Positions 8,041-12,786 of a DNA stretch of 13,660 bases are shown here, in pieces. The stretch comes from GWA2-44-9 sp964429675 (GTDB taxonomy: Bacteria; Patescibacteriota; Minisyncoccia; 2-02-FULL-40-12; GWA2-44-9). The stretch is taken from the NCBI GenBank assembly GCA_964429675.1, contig CAYSDF010000024.1, positions 1 through 13,660 of the forward strand, read 5' to 3'. The notes beneath the pieces were generated by a model that saw nothing but the letters and a program-made list of their open reading frames with translations, did no database searches and was not told the origin of the DNA. Positions within the stretch are counted from its first letter, which is position 1. Each line of letters starts with the position of its first letter. The position numbers and the translations under genes were made by a program.

Positions 8041-8205
8041 TAGAGCATGTCTAAAAAACCTCCTTTCGTCTGCAATTCCAGAACTTTGGCTGCAAGACTT
8101 CAGAAACTTCCTCGATATAGCCATGGCTATACCTTAAAAGTTTCTTCGTCTTTCCCTCAAAGTTCTGAAATTTCGACATGAAAAAGGATTTCTAGACATG
8201 CCCTA
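8041..8205. repeat. 165-bp imperfect palindromic element
   Basis: This gene-free spacer is one large inverted repeat. The outer ends are TAGAGCATGTCTA (8041-8053) and TAGACATGCCCTA (8193-8205). A CAGAACTTTG block (8079-8088) pairs with CAAAGTTCTG (8158-8167), GAAACTT (8103-8109) with AAGTTTC (8138-8144), and the core TATAGCCATGGCTATA (8116-8131) is a perfect palindrome. By eye about three quarters of the arm positions pair. It encodes nothing credible. It could be a MITE-like non-autonomous element or a large structured RNA or terminator. Confidence 0.75.
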
Positions 8206-8220
8206 AGTTAAATAAATTAT

Positions 8221-8249
8221 TTGCCAGTGGTTAATCTGGCGATTATTAA
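8221..8249 (+). promoter_or_regulatory. Putative lemA promoter, probably leaderless
   Basis: TTGCCA at 8221-8226, 17-base spacer, TATTAA at 8244-8249; the lemA ATG follows after 7 bases. No Shine-Dalgarno is present. The spacing matches the arrangement before pyrG and the response regulator. Confidence 0.45.
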
Positions 8250-8256
8250 GTAATAT

Positions 8257-8811
8257 ATGATGTCTTCAACTATCTTATGGCTTGTTCTGGCGGTGCTACT
8301 TTTTTGGGTTGTAATTGCCTACAACAGCCTGATCCGTGGCCGCAATCGAGTTAAAGAAGCCTGGTCAGATATTGATGTTCAGTTAAAGCGTCGTCATGAC
8401 TTAATTCCTAACCTGGTAGAAACTGTAAAGGGTTATGCGGCACATGAGAAAGAAGTTTTTGAGAATGTAACTAAGGCCCGATCGGCAGCAATGAGTGCTG
8501 GAACTTTGGTTGAAAAGGGTCAGGCCGAGAATATGCTATCCGGCGCTTTAAAAAGCCTGTTTGCTTTGGCCGAGGCCTATCCGCAGTTAAGAGCAGTTGA
8601 GAGTTTTACCAAACTTCAGGATGAGCTTACTGATACCGAAGACAAGATTCAGGCTGCCCGAAGATTCTACAATTCTAATGTTCTCAACTACAATACAATG
8701 CTCCAGCAATTTCCGACTAATATTATCGCTGGCCAGTTCAAATTCCAGAAAGAAGAGTTTTTCCAGGTTGAAAATGAAAGCGAACGGGAGTCGGTCAAGG
8801 TTAGTTTCTAG
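8257..8811 (+). CDS. lemA: LemA family membrane protein
   Basis: A 184-residue protein with one N-terminal transmembrane helix (about 5-22) and a helical LemA domain. The hallmark region is YNSLIRGRNRVKEAWSDIDV followed by QLKRRHDLIPNLVETVKGYA (22-61), then AEAYPQLRAVESFTKLQDEL and RRFYNSNVLNYNTM. LemA proteins are exposed helical-bundle proteins of unclear biochemical role, commonly encoded next to the membrane protease HtpX. Here htpX lies 3 kb downstream on the same strand, with the retroelement cassette in between. Two ATG codons stand in tandem; the first is chosen because of its distance from the -10 box. Confidence 0.95.
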   Translation: MMSSTILWLVLAVLLFWVVIAYNSLIRGRNRVKEAWSDIDVQLKRRHDLIPNLVETVKGYAAHEKEVFENVTKARSAAMSAGTLVEKGQAENMLSGALKSLFALAEAYPQLRAVESFTKLQDELTDTEDKIQAARRFYNSNVLNYNTMLQQFPTNIIAGQFKFQKEEFFQVENESERESVKVSF

Positions 8812-8828
8812 AAGTTTACAATTTATGC

Positions 8829-8834
8829 TATAAT
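8829..8834 (+). promoter_or_regulatory. -10 box ahead of the CCAA repeat tract
   Basis: Perfect TATAAT 18 bases after lemA, 7 bases before an ATG at 8842, with only a poor -35 at the right distance. The -10 to ATG geometry equals that of pyrG, so a leaderless transcript into the repeat tract is plausible. Confidence 0.4.
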
Positions 8835-8841
8835 TACTAAC

Positions 8842-8904
8842 ATGAGGTCCGCTCCAACCAACCAACCAACCAACCAACCAACCAACCAACCAACCAAGGT
8901 TTAG
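8842..8904 (+). CDS. Possible mini-ORF spanning the tetranucleotide repeat
   Basis: The ATG at 8842 opens 20 codons: MRSA, then the tetrapeptide Pro-Thr-Asn-Gln three times, then PTKV and TAG. The peptide is mostly the translation of the CCAA tract, so coding is doubtful. Gain or loss of one repeat unit would change frame. It is listed because a -10 box lies at the leaderless distance. Confidence 0.15.
   Translation: MRSAPTNQPTNQPTNQPTKV
8854..8897. repeat. Tetranucleotide microsatellite (CCAA)11
   Basis: Eleven perfect, uninterrupted copies of CCAA in 44 bases, between lemA and the RT gene. Such tracts are prone to slipped-strand copy-number change. The complementary strand reads (TTGG)n and could form a two-tier G-quadruplex. 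Confidence 0.97.
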
Positions 8905-8925
8905 CTAAAGGGTTTTTTAATTTTA

Positions 8926-8956
8926 GAATAAAGCACCGCTTTGCGGTGCTTTATTC
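8926..8956. terminator. Perfect hairpin at the 3' end of the RT gene
   Basis: A 14-bp perfect stem, GAATAAAGCACCGC (8926-8939), loop TTT, and its complement (8943-8956). It contains the RT stop codon. Neither side has a long downstream T-run, although the arms themselves end in TTTATTC. Probably a bidirectional terminator between the lemA side and the retroelement. Confidence 0.75.
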
Positions 8957-10000
8957 ATGTAACCAAAACCAGAACTGATTTTTTAAGATTTCTGACAGGT
9001 CATAAGTATCAGCGTGTGTTAATACACCCAAGTAAGATTGCAGAGACTGTTCAAGAGTTTTGTTGCTGATAATACCTGATTTATATTCTGTGACTCTCTG
9101 CTTAAGCTTACTAAAAACCCTTTGTCTGGTTTTGGTCCTCAAGGTACTGTGGTGAGGGAGAGTGATGTAACCTAAGAAATCTACTCCCTGATTAAGTTTA
9201 CGGATAGATACTTTCTTTGGATGCAGGCTTAGCCTGAGGCCGGTATTAAGGAAAAATTTAATCTTAGGTATGAGCTCTTTCAAATACTTCTCATTATCTG
9301 CGACAACAACAAAGTCGTCAGTGTAACGAAAGTAATTCTTGACCCTTAGCTTATGTTTAACGAACTGGTCAAACTCATTCATATAGACATTGGCAAAAAG
9401 TTGAGAGGTTAAGTTGCCGATGGGCAAACCCCTTCGTTCAAATAGATTGGATTGAGCTGAAATGAAGCTTTCAATGATCTCCCTCATTAGCCATAAGACA
9501 TCCTTATCTTTAATACGTTTTTCAATAATATCGAACAAAATATCGTGGTCTACGCTTTCAAAAAACTTTCTAATATCACACTTCAATGCGAAACAAGGCT
9601 TAGAGTTGTTGTGGCCTATTTGTCTCAATACTTTGGCCAGACTTGCTATGCCTTTATGTGTCCCTTTATTTATTCGACAAGAAAAAGAATATGGAATAAA
9701 AGTCTCTTCAAAGATGGGATTAACTTTCGCAAAGATAGCGTGATGAAGAACCCTATCTTTCACCTTAGCTTTATGAATATGGCGTTGTTTCGGGTCTTGA
9801 AGATAGAAGGAACTATAAGACCCGTGTCGGTAAGTCTTACTTTTAAGCTCTCTGTGTAATCGGAATATGTTTTCTTCTAATTTCCATTCAAATCGCTGCA
9901 CATCTAATTTCTTCTTTTTGTCGCTCTTAAATTCATCCCAAGCCGAAAATAAGTTATCTAACGACATTATCTGGTCAAAGATATTGTCATAAAATTTCAT
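8951..10000 (-). CDS. DGR reverse transcriptase
   Basis: A 349-residue RT that copies TR RNA with adenine infidelity. The N-terminus (MKFYDNIFDQIMSLDNLFSAW) is typical of DGR RTs. Catalytic aspartates are D142 (KCDIRKFFESVDH) and D228/D229 in the YTDD box (RYTDDF, 225-230). Between them GLPIGNLTSQ (191-200) carries the IGxxxSQ motif that marks DGR RTs and replaces the QGxxxSP of group II intron and retroviral enzymes. GVDFLGY (272-278) is the primer-grip motif. There is no maturase or endonuclease domain, which argues against a group II intron. Its ATG directly abuts the divergent avd ATG, so its ribosome-binding and promoter sequences must lie within avd or farther upstream at TR. No Shine-Dalgarno is seen. 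Confidence 0.96.
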   Translation of the reverse strand: MKFYDNIFDQIMSLDNLFSAWDEFKSDKKKKLDVQRFEWKLEENIFRLHRELKSKTYRHGSYSSFYLQDPKQRHIHKAKVKDRVLHHAIFAKVNPIFEETFIPYSFSCRINKGTHKGIASLAKVLRQIGHNNSKPCFALKCDIRKFFESVDHDILFDIIEKRIKDKDVLWLMREIIESFISAQSNLFERRGLPIGNLTSQLFANVYMNEFDQFVKHKLRVKNYFRYTDDFVVVADNEKYLKELIPKIKFFLNTGLRLSLHPKKVSIRKLNQGVDFLGYITLPHHSTLRTKTRQRVFSKLKQRVTEYKSGIISNKTLEQSLQSYLGVLTHADTYDLSEILKNQFWFWLHE

Positions 10001-10351
10001 ATGGAAGAATTTGATATACCAATTTTCAGAAAATCCTACGACCTATATAAAACATTCTACAGTTATCGTAATGGTGTTTCCAAGCAAGACCGATTTACTC
10101 TTTGGCAACGAGCCGAGAATATACTCTTGGATGTTCTCGAAGGTATACTATCGGCCAGTCAGCTACACAAGTCTCAGAAGCTATCTGTCCTCGAAAATGT
10201 CAGTTTGAAGCTGAACTTCTTTCGCGTATTTTTACGCCTGATGAAAGAGGTTAAATCTCTTGATAGTAAGAAGTATTTAGTCCTTCAAGAGTATGTTGAT
10301 GAGATTGGGCGAATGTTGGGTGGTTGGATTAAATCAATGAGGACTCCTTAA
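10001..10351 (+). CDS. avd: DGR accessory protein, Avd-type four-helix bundle
   Basis: A 116-residue, all-helical, basic protein of the four-helix-bundle family shared by DGR Avd proteins and the proteins encoded in 23S rRNA intervening sequences. Recognisable segments are DIPIFRKSYDLYKTFYSY, DRFTLWQRAENILLDVLEGI, LKLNFFRVFLRLMKE and YVDEIGRMLGGWIKS. In studied DGRs Avd forms a basic pentamer that binds RT and TR RNA and is needed for mutagenic homing. Orientation is unusual: it is divergent from the RT, with no base between the two start codons (CATATG at 9998-10003), and converges on TR. A possible -10 (TAAAAT, 9990-9995) sits five bases before its ATG, inside the RT coding sequence. Confidence 0.9.
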   Translation: MEEFDIPIFRKSYDLYKTFYSYRNGVSKQDRFTLWQRAENILLDVLEGILSASQLHKSQKLSVLENVSLKLNFFRVFLRLMKEVKSLDSKKYLVLQEYVDEIGRMLGGWIKSMRTP

Positions 10352-10352
10352 A

Positions 10353-10381
10353 ACAAAGACTCCCAGTTAGAGAGCCTTTGT
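10353..10381 (-). other. Hairpin just 3' of TR in the TR transcript (possible terminator or priming structure)
   Basis: On the minus strand ACAAAGGCTC (10381-10372) and GAGTCTTTGT (10362-10353) form a 10-bp stem, with one G-U pair, around a 9-base loop. Read on the plus strand the same position is an A-C mismatch, so the fold favours minus-strand RNA. It is followed on that strand by TTTAAGG. It lies 13 bases after TR, between TR and the end of avd. Confidence 0.55.
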
Positions 10382-10393
10382 AAGAGAAAGAAG

Positions 10394-10509
10394 TTCCTGG
10401 CCGACGACACACCGATGTTGTCGTTACGGTTGTCATCCCAGTTGTTGTTGACGTTGAGCCCGTTGTCGTCGAAGTTGCCGACGTTGACACGGTTGCCGTC
10501 CGAGTCCAA
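10394..10509 (-). repeat. DGR template repeat (TR)
   Basis: Read on the minus strand, these 116 bases match VR (11639-11754) except at 17 sites, all of them adenine in TR. Of 33 TR adenines 17 differ; of the 83 other bases none does. TR consists largely of AAC and GAC codons in the frame of the target gene. No TR codon can become a stop by changing its adenines, because every adenine-bearing codon ends in C or T, apart from AGG. The last 24 bases (10417-10394) are identical to VR and correspond to the initiation-of-mutagenic-homing side. Confidence 0.97.
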
Positions 10510-10810
10510 ATTTGCCCACTCTCATCTATTGCACCGAAAGTTGAGGTTTACTGTTCAGAGAACTTATATCCTCTTCTCTCTGAATTTTATTCGGGAGCAG
10601 ACAGGGGTCATCTCCACTAAAAGTGAGCAAGAAGTTCAATCTCTTCTTTATCCGCACGCTATCGTAATCCTTAGACGACGATACTCTGGCGAAGTCTCAA
10701 AGATGAGACATCCTACGAGATGAAGCCGTGACCGCATCTGCATTAGCAGGATGTATTCCAAATATAGCAGATATATGCTTAAAATACATAGAGATACGCC
10801 TTAGCCGCTT
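10510..10810 (-). ncRNA. Putative 5' part of TR RNA; noncoding spacer
   Basis: About 300 bases with no credible gene on either strand. It is upstream of TR on the TR-coding strand and so probably forms the 5' part of TR RNA. Two hairpins are visible: TTCAGAGA (10554-10561) with TCTCTGAA (10577-10584), and GTCTCA-AAGA-TGAGAC (10694-10709, as read on the plus strand). I could not find a convincing minus-strand promoter; the start of TR RNA is therefore unknown. Confidence 0.4.
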
Positions 10811-10813
10811 AGT

Positions 10814-10842
10814 TTGACAAAGTGACTTTATTTTGATATAAT
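10814..10842 (+). promoter_or_regulatory. Consensus sigma-70-type promoter of the DGR target gene
   Basis: TTGACA (10814-10819), exactly 17 bases, TATAAT (10837-10842): all 12 consensus positions match, the best promoter in the window. The start of transcription is expected near 10849, giving a leader of about 140 bases. Confidence 0.9.
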
Positions 10843-10874
10843 ACAGGTATTGTTCATTACAATAAGGTTCGGTC

Positions 10875-10960
10875 ATTGAGACGAGCATTTTCGACACTAA
10901 ATAATAGCTTCTGAAATGTTCGTCTCAATCAGAGATGCACCGTGTCCCGACGACTCGGGA
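10875..10960 (+). other. Structured 5' leader of the target mRNA: two hairpins
   Basis: The first stem pairs ATTGAGACGAGCATTT (10875-10890) with AAATGTTCGTCTCAAT (10914-10929): 15 Watson-Crick pairs plus one G-U, with a 23-base loop. The second is perfect, TCCCGA-CGAC-TCGGGA (10945-10960). Both lie between the promoter and the Shine-Dalgarno. They may stabilise the mRNA or control translation; no known riboswitch class was recognised. Confidence 0.65.
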
Positions 10961-10979
10961 AAGACAAACAGAGAAAATT

Positions 10980-10985
10980 GGAGGT
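10980..10985 (+). promoter_or_regulatory. Shine-Dalgarno that fixes the target-gene start
   Basis: GGAGGT five bases before the ATG at 10991. It decides against the in-frame upstream ATG at 10916, which lies in a hairpin arm and has no such site. Confidence 0.9.
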
Positions 10986-10990
10986 ATGCG

Positions 10991-11764
10991 ATGTCTCAGA
11001 ACATTGTGAGCCCCAGGACCCTCTCGGTGCACAAAGAGCACGAGCTCCTGGGAAGATTGGAATCCGCGGGTCTGGGCGACGCTGAAGCACAGCTCGTCAT
11101 CGACTCGAAGGACAACGAGCTCGCCAGGAAGCTAGTGACGTTCATTCGCACGGGAGGCTACGAGCCATCCGTGAGTCAAAAGACTGCCCGAGCGATTATG
11201 GGGCAGAACTACATCGGCGTCGACAAGTCCATCGAGCATCTGAAGGTTACGCCGTCAAAGGCCGACCTGAAGGTTCTCGAGGAAGTGCCGTTCTCCGAGG
11301 CCGTTCTCGAAGCCTGCAAGGACACGCACGTGCTGGTCGCCGTTCTCCCGATGTCCGTGATGAGTCTCTGGGAGAAGACCAAGCACCTGTTCTACTCCAA
11401 GGATGACCCCTGGTATCGCAAAGAAGGGTTCGCCAAGGAAAAGGGACAGGCTGGCTGGCACCTCGTCCGTAAGGACATCGTGCCGAACTCAACGTCCAAG
11501 ACGTGGCAGGAACAGCAGTCCCTGCTCGGCAAGGACGACGAGACCCCGACGGCTCGCGTTCTCATCTACACGGTCATCTTGACCTTCCTGGCAACGGGTG
11601 TGAAGCTTCTGCCGAACATCTACGCCAGAGTCAGTAACTTGGGCTCGGACGGCGGCCGTGTCCTCGTCGGCATCTTCGGCGACGGCGGGCTCCACGTCAG
11701 CAGCGACTGGGATGGCGACCGTAACGACCGCATCGGTGTGTCGTCGGCCAGGAAGTCGGATTGA
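10991..11764 (+). CDS. DGR target protein with diversified C-terminus
   Basis: A 257-residue protein starting MSQNIVSPRTLSVHKEHELL. There is no signal peptide, lipobox or clear transmembrane helix, so it appears cytoplasmic unless exported another way. I recall this N-terminal type (LSVHKEHELLGRLE, then VLVAVLPMS, then GWHLVRK and PNSTSKTWQEQQ) as a recurrent CPR DGR target, but I know no function for it. The last 40 residues are the VR. The changed codons are 218, 222, 225, 228, 230, 232, 235, 237, 238, 239, 242, 243 and 247, each Asn or Asp in TR, with W240 and GVSSAR fixed. This pattern suits the ligand-binding face of a C-type-lectin-like fold, as in other DGR targets, which is an inference. 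The gene is GC-rich (39 of 60 bases at 11281-11340), against 18 of 60 at 9481-9540 in the RT gene. Confidence 0.93.
   Translation: MSQNIVSPRTLSVHKEHELLGRLESAGLGDAEAQLVIDSKDNELARKLVTFIRTGGYEPSVSQKTARAIMGQNYIGVDKSIEHLKVTPSKADLKVLEEVPFSEAVLEACKDTHVLVAVLPMSVMSLWEKTKHLFYSKDDPWYRKEGFAKEKGQAGWHLVRKDIVPNSTSKTWQEQQSLLGKDDETPTARVLIYTVILTFLATGVKLLPNIYARVSNLGSDGGRVLVGIFGDGGLHVSSDWDGDRNDRIGVSSARKSD
11639..11754 (+). repeat. DGR variable repeat (VR)
   Basis: The 3' end of the target gene, ending 7 bases before the stop codon. Substitutions relative to TR are at 11643, 11654, 11655, 11663, 11664, 11673, 11679, 11684, 11685, 11693, 11700, 11703, 11705, 11715, 11717, 11729 and 11730. They are A to G (12), A to C (3) and A to T (2), and all fall in codons whose residue changes. 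11731-11754 is identical to TR and forms the unmutated IMH-proximal end. The strands diverge at 11755. Confidence 0.97.
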
Positions 11765-11799
11765 ACCTTGAACCATTGAGAGCTTGACTCTCTTGAACC
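11761..11799 (+). other. TTGAACC repeats and small hairpin just after VR
   Basis: TTGAACC occurs at 11761, 11768 and 11793. Between the copies GAGAG-CTTGA-CTCTC (11778-11792) can form a 5-bp hairpin 23 bases after VR. Some DGRs need a hairpin or cruciform just downstream of VR for efficient homing; whether this short one counts is inference. Confidence 0.4.
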
Positions 11800-11850
11800 C
11801 CTTGAGTCTTCGGCGAAATTTTTTCGCTGAAGGCTCCTGGGGTTCTTTCG
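11795..11850 (+). terminator. Large hairpin, terminator of the target gene
   Basis: A 24-position stem (11795-11818 with 11822-11845) and three-base loop. It has only two mismatches (11802-11803) and two G-U pairs, and is followed by TTTCGTTTTTC. It lies about 30 bases after the target stop codon and 38 before htpX. It would isolate htpX from the strong target promoter, and could also serve as the post-VR secondary structure of the DGR. Confidence 0.8.
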
Positions 11851-11867
11851 TTTTTCATTCAAAAATA

Positions 11868-11873
11868 TATACT
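11868..11873 (+). promoter_or_regulatory. Possible htpX -10 box
   Basis: TATACT at 11868-11873, nine bases before the htpX ATG (an alternative is TATAGT at 11873-11878). No good -35 is seen, because the upstream DNA is the terminator hairpin. A leader of zero to three bases would result. Confidence 0.35.
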
Positions 11874-11882
11874 ATAGTTATT

Positions 11883-12785
11883 ATGACGAATCTCTATACT
11901 CAACATGATGTAAATATCCGGAAGACTTGGTTCCTGATGACTGTGTTTTTTGTGTTGATTATTGGGCTGGGATTTTTATTTGATTATGCCTATAATTCGC
12001 CGGAGATTTTATATTTTGCAGTAATTCTGAGCGTAGGAATGAACTTTTTGGCTTATTGGAAATCTGATGCGGTTGCGCTTGCGATTTCGCAAGCGCAACC
12101 GGTTGCCCGTCCTGGGCATGAGGAGCTTTATCGGATTATTGAGAATCTTTGCATTACCGCGGGCTTACCAATGCCGAAAGTCTATTTAATTCCCGATATG
12201 CAGATCAATGCCTTTGCCACTGGTCGCAATGCCAAGCATGCCGCTATAGCGGTGACTCGGGGGGCGCTAACCAGGCTTAATAAGACCGAGCTTGAAGGCG
12301 TCTTGGCCCATGAGCTATCTCATGTCGGCAACAATGATATTCTGGTTTCTTCAGTTACTGTTGTTCTTGCTGGCCTGATCTCTCTTTTAGCCAACTGGTT
12401 TATTCGTATGAGCTTCTGGGGTGGAGGAAGAAGAAGTAATCGTGATGGCGAAGGAGGGGCAATTATTTTGGCTATCGGTCTTGTAGCAGCGATTCTCGCT
12501 CCGATAGCGGCAACCATGATTCAATTAGCAGTTTCTAGGAAGAGAGAATTCTTGGCCGATGCTTCGGGTGCTCTTTTGACTCGTTACCCGGAAGGCTTAG
12601 CCAACGCTTTGGAAAAAATTGCTGCCGATCCTCAACCGATGGCCGAAGCCTCACATTCAACAGCTCATCTTTTTATCTCAAATCCTTTCAAGGGCGAAGA
12701 AGCGAAAACATGGTTTACGGGACTATTCATGACTCATCCTCCGATTCAGGAGAGGATTAAGATACTCCGCGGAATGAGTGTTTGA
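11883..12785 (+). CDS. htpX: Membrane zinc metalloprotease HtpX (M48 family)
   Basis: An integral membrane protease that degrades damaged membrane proteins, with its active site on the cytoplasmic face. The 300-residue start at 11883 (MTNLYTQHDVNIRKTW) is preferred over the frame opening at 11784, whose extra 33 residues translate the upstream hairpin. There are two N-terminal membrane segments (about 17-36 and 41-59), and two further on (about 156-173 and 193-216). The zinc site is HELSH at 143-147 with the third ligand E222 in SRKREFLADASG. Typical family segments PKVYLIPDMQINAFATGRN and HPPIQERIKILRGM are present. It is the usual partner of lemA, here split off by the retroelement cassette. 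No Shine-Dalgarno is seen. Confidence 0.95.
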   Translation: MTNLYTQHDVNIRKTWFLMTVFFVLIIGLGFLFDYAYNSPEILYFAVILSVGMNFLAYWKSDAVALAISQAQPVARPGHEELYRIIENLCITAGLPMPKVYLIPDMQINAFATGRNAKHAAIAVTRGALTRLNKTELEGVLAHELSHVGNNDILVSSVTVVLAGLISLLANWFIRMSFWGGGRRSNRDGEGGAIILAIGLVAAILAPIAATMIQLAVSRKREFLADASGALLTRYPEGLANALEKIAADPQPMAEASHSTAHLFISNPFKGEEAKTWFTGLFMTHPPIQERIKILRGMSV

Positions 12786-12786
12786 T

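Larger units (their letters stand above)
8842..11850. mobile_element. Diversity-generating retroelement (DGR) cassette
   Basis: This stretch contains every known DGR component: RT (8951-10000, minus), Avd-type accessory protein (10001-10351, plus), TR (10394-10509, minus), and a target gene (10991-11764, plus) ending in VR (11639-11754). TR has the same orientation as the RT gene, as expected if TR RNA and RT are expressed together. TR-VR differences are exclusively at TR adenines. The cassette separates lemA from htpX. Outer limits are approximate: they are set by the CCAA tract on the left and the large hairpin after the target gene on the right, and I found no target-site duplication. DGRs are not transposons in the usual sense; they diversify a host gene in place. 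Confidence 0.95.

Noticed and set aside
7945..8124. N-terminal extension of the lipoprotein to an ATG at 8124
   Set aside because: It translates the palindromic repeat and would place the signal peptide 60 residues inside the protein. GAGGTGA and TTG at 7944 give a normal lipoprotein signal.
8854..8897. CRISPR-like repeat array or a Trp-Leu-Val-Gly-rich minus-strand protein (8587-8889)
   Set aside because: The repeats are 4-base tandem units without spacers, and the minus-strand frame is only the translation of the microsatellite plus the complement of lemA.
8951..10351. Group II intron or retron as explanation for the RT
   Set aside because: There is no maturase or endonuclease domain and no intron ribozyme or msr/msd pair. 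The RT has IGxxxSQ, and an Avd protein and TR/VR pair are present.
10001..10351. 23S rRNA intervening-sequence protein
   Set aside because: Same fold family, but there is no rRNA here and the neighbours are DGR components, so the Avd role is preferred.
10415..10723. Open frame on the plus strand across the TR region (102 codons)
   Set aside because: It is the complement of TR and its leader, with no family resemblance. The matching inverted copy at VR and the adenine-only differences explain this DNA as a template repeat.
10697..10897. Minus-strand open frame of 66 codons upstream of TR
   Set aside because: It overlaps the perfect target-gene promoter and the leader hairpins, has no Shine-Dalgarno and resembles nothing known.
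10916..10990. Earlier in-frame ATG for the target gene
   Set aside because: It lies in a hairpin arm with no ribosome-binding site, while GGAGGT stands five bases before 10991.
11247..11862. Several minus-strand open frames opposite the target gene
   Set aside because: They are shadows produced by the high GC content of the target gene. None has a start signal or family resemblance.
11784..11882. N-terminal extension of HtpX by 33 residues
   Set aside because: It is the translation of the terminator hairpin. The ATG at 11883 gives the normal HtpX N-terminus.
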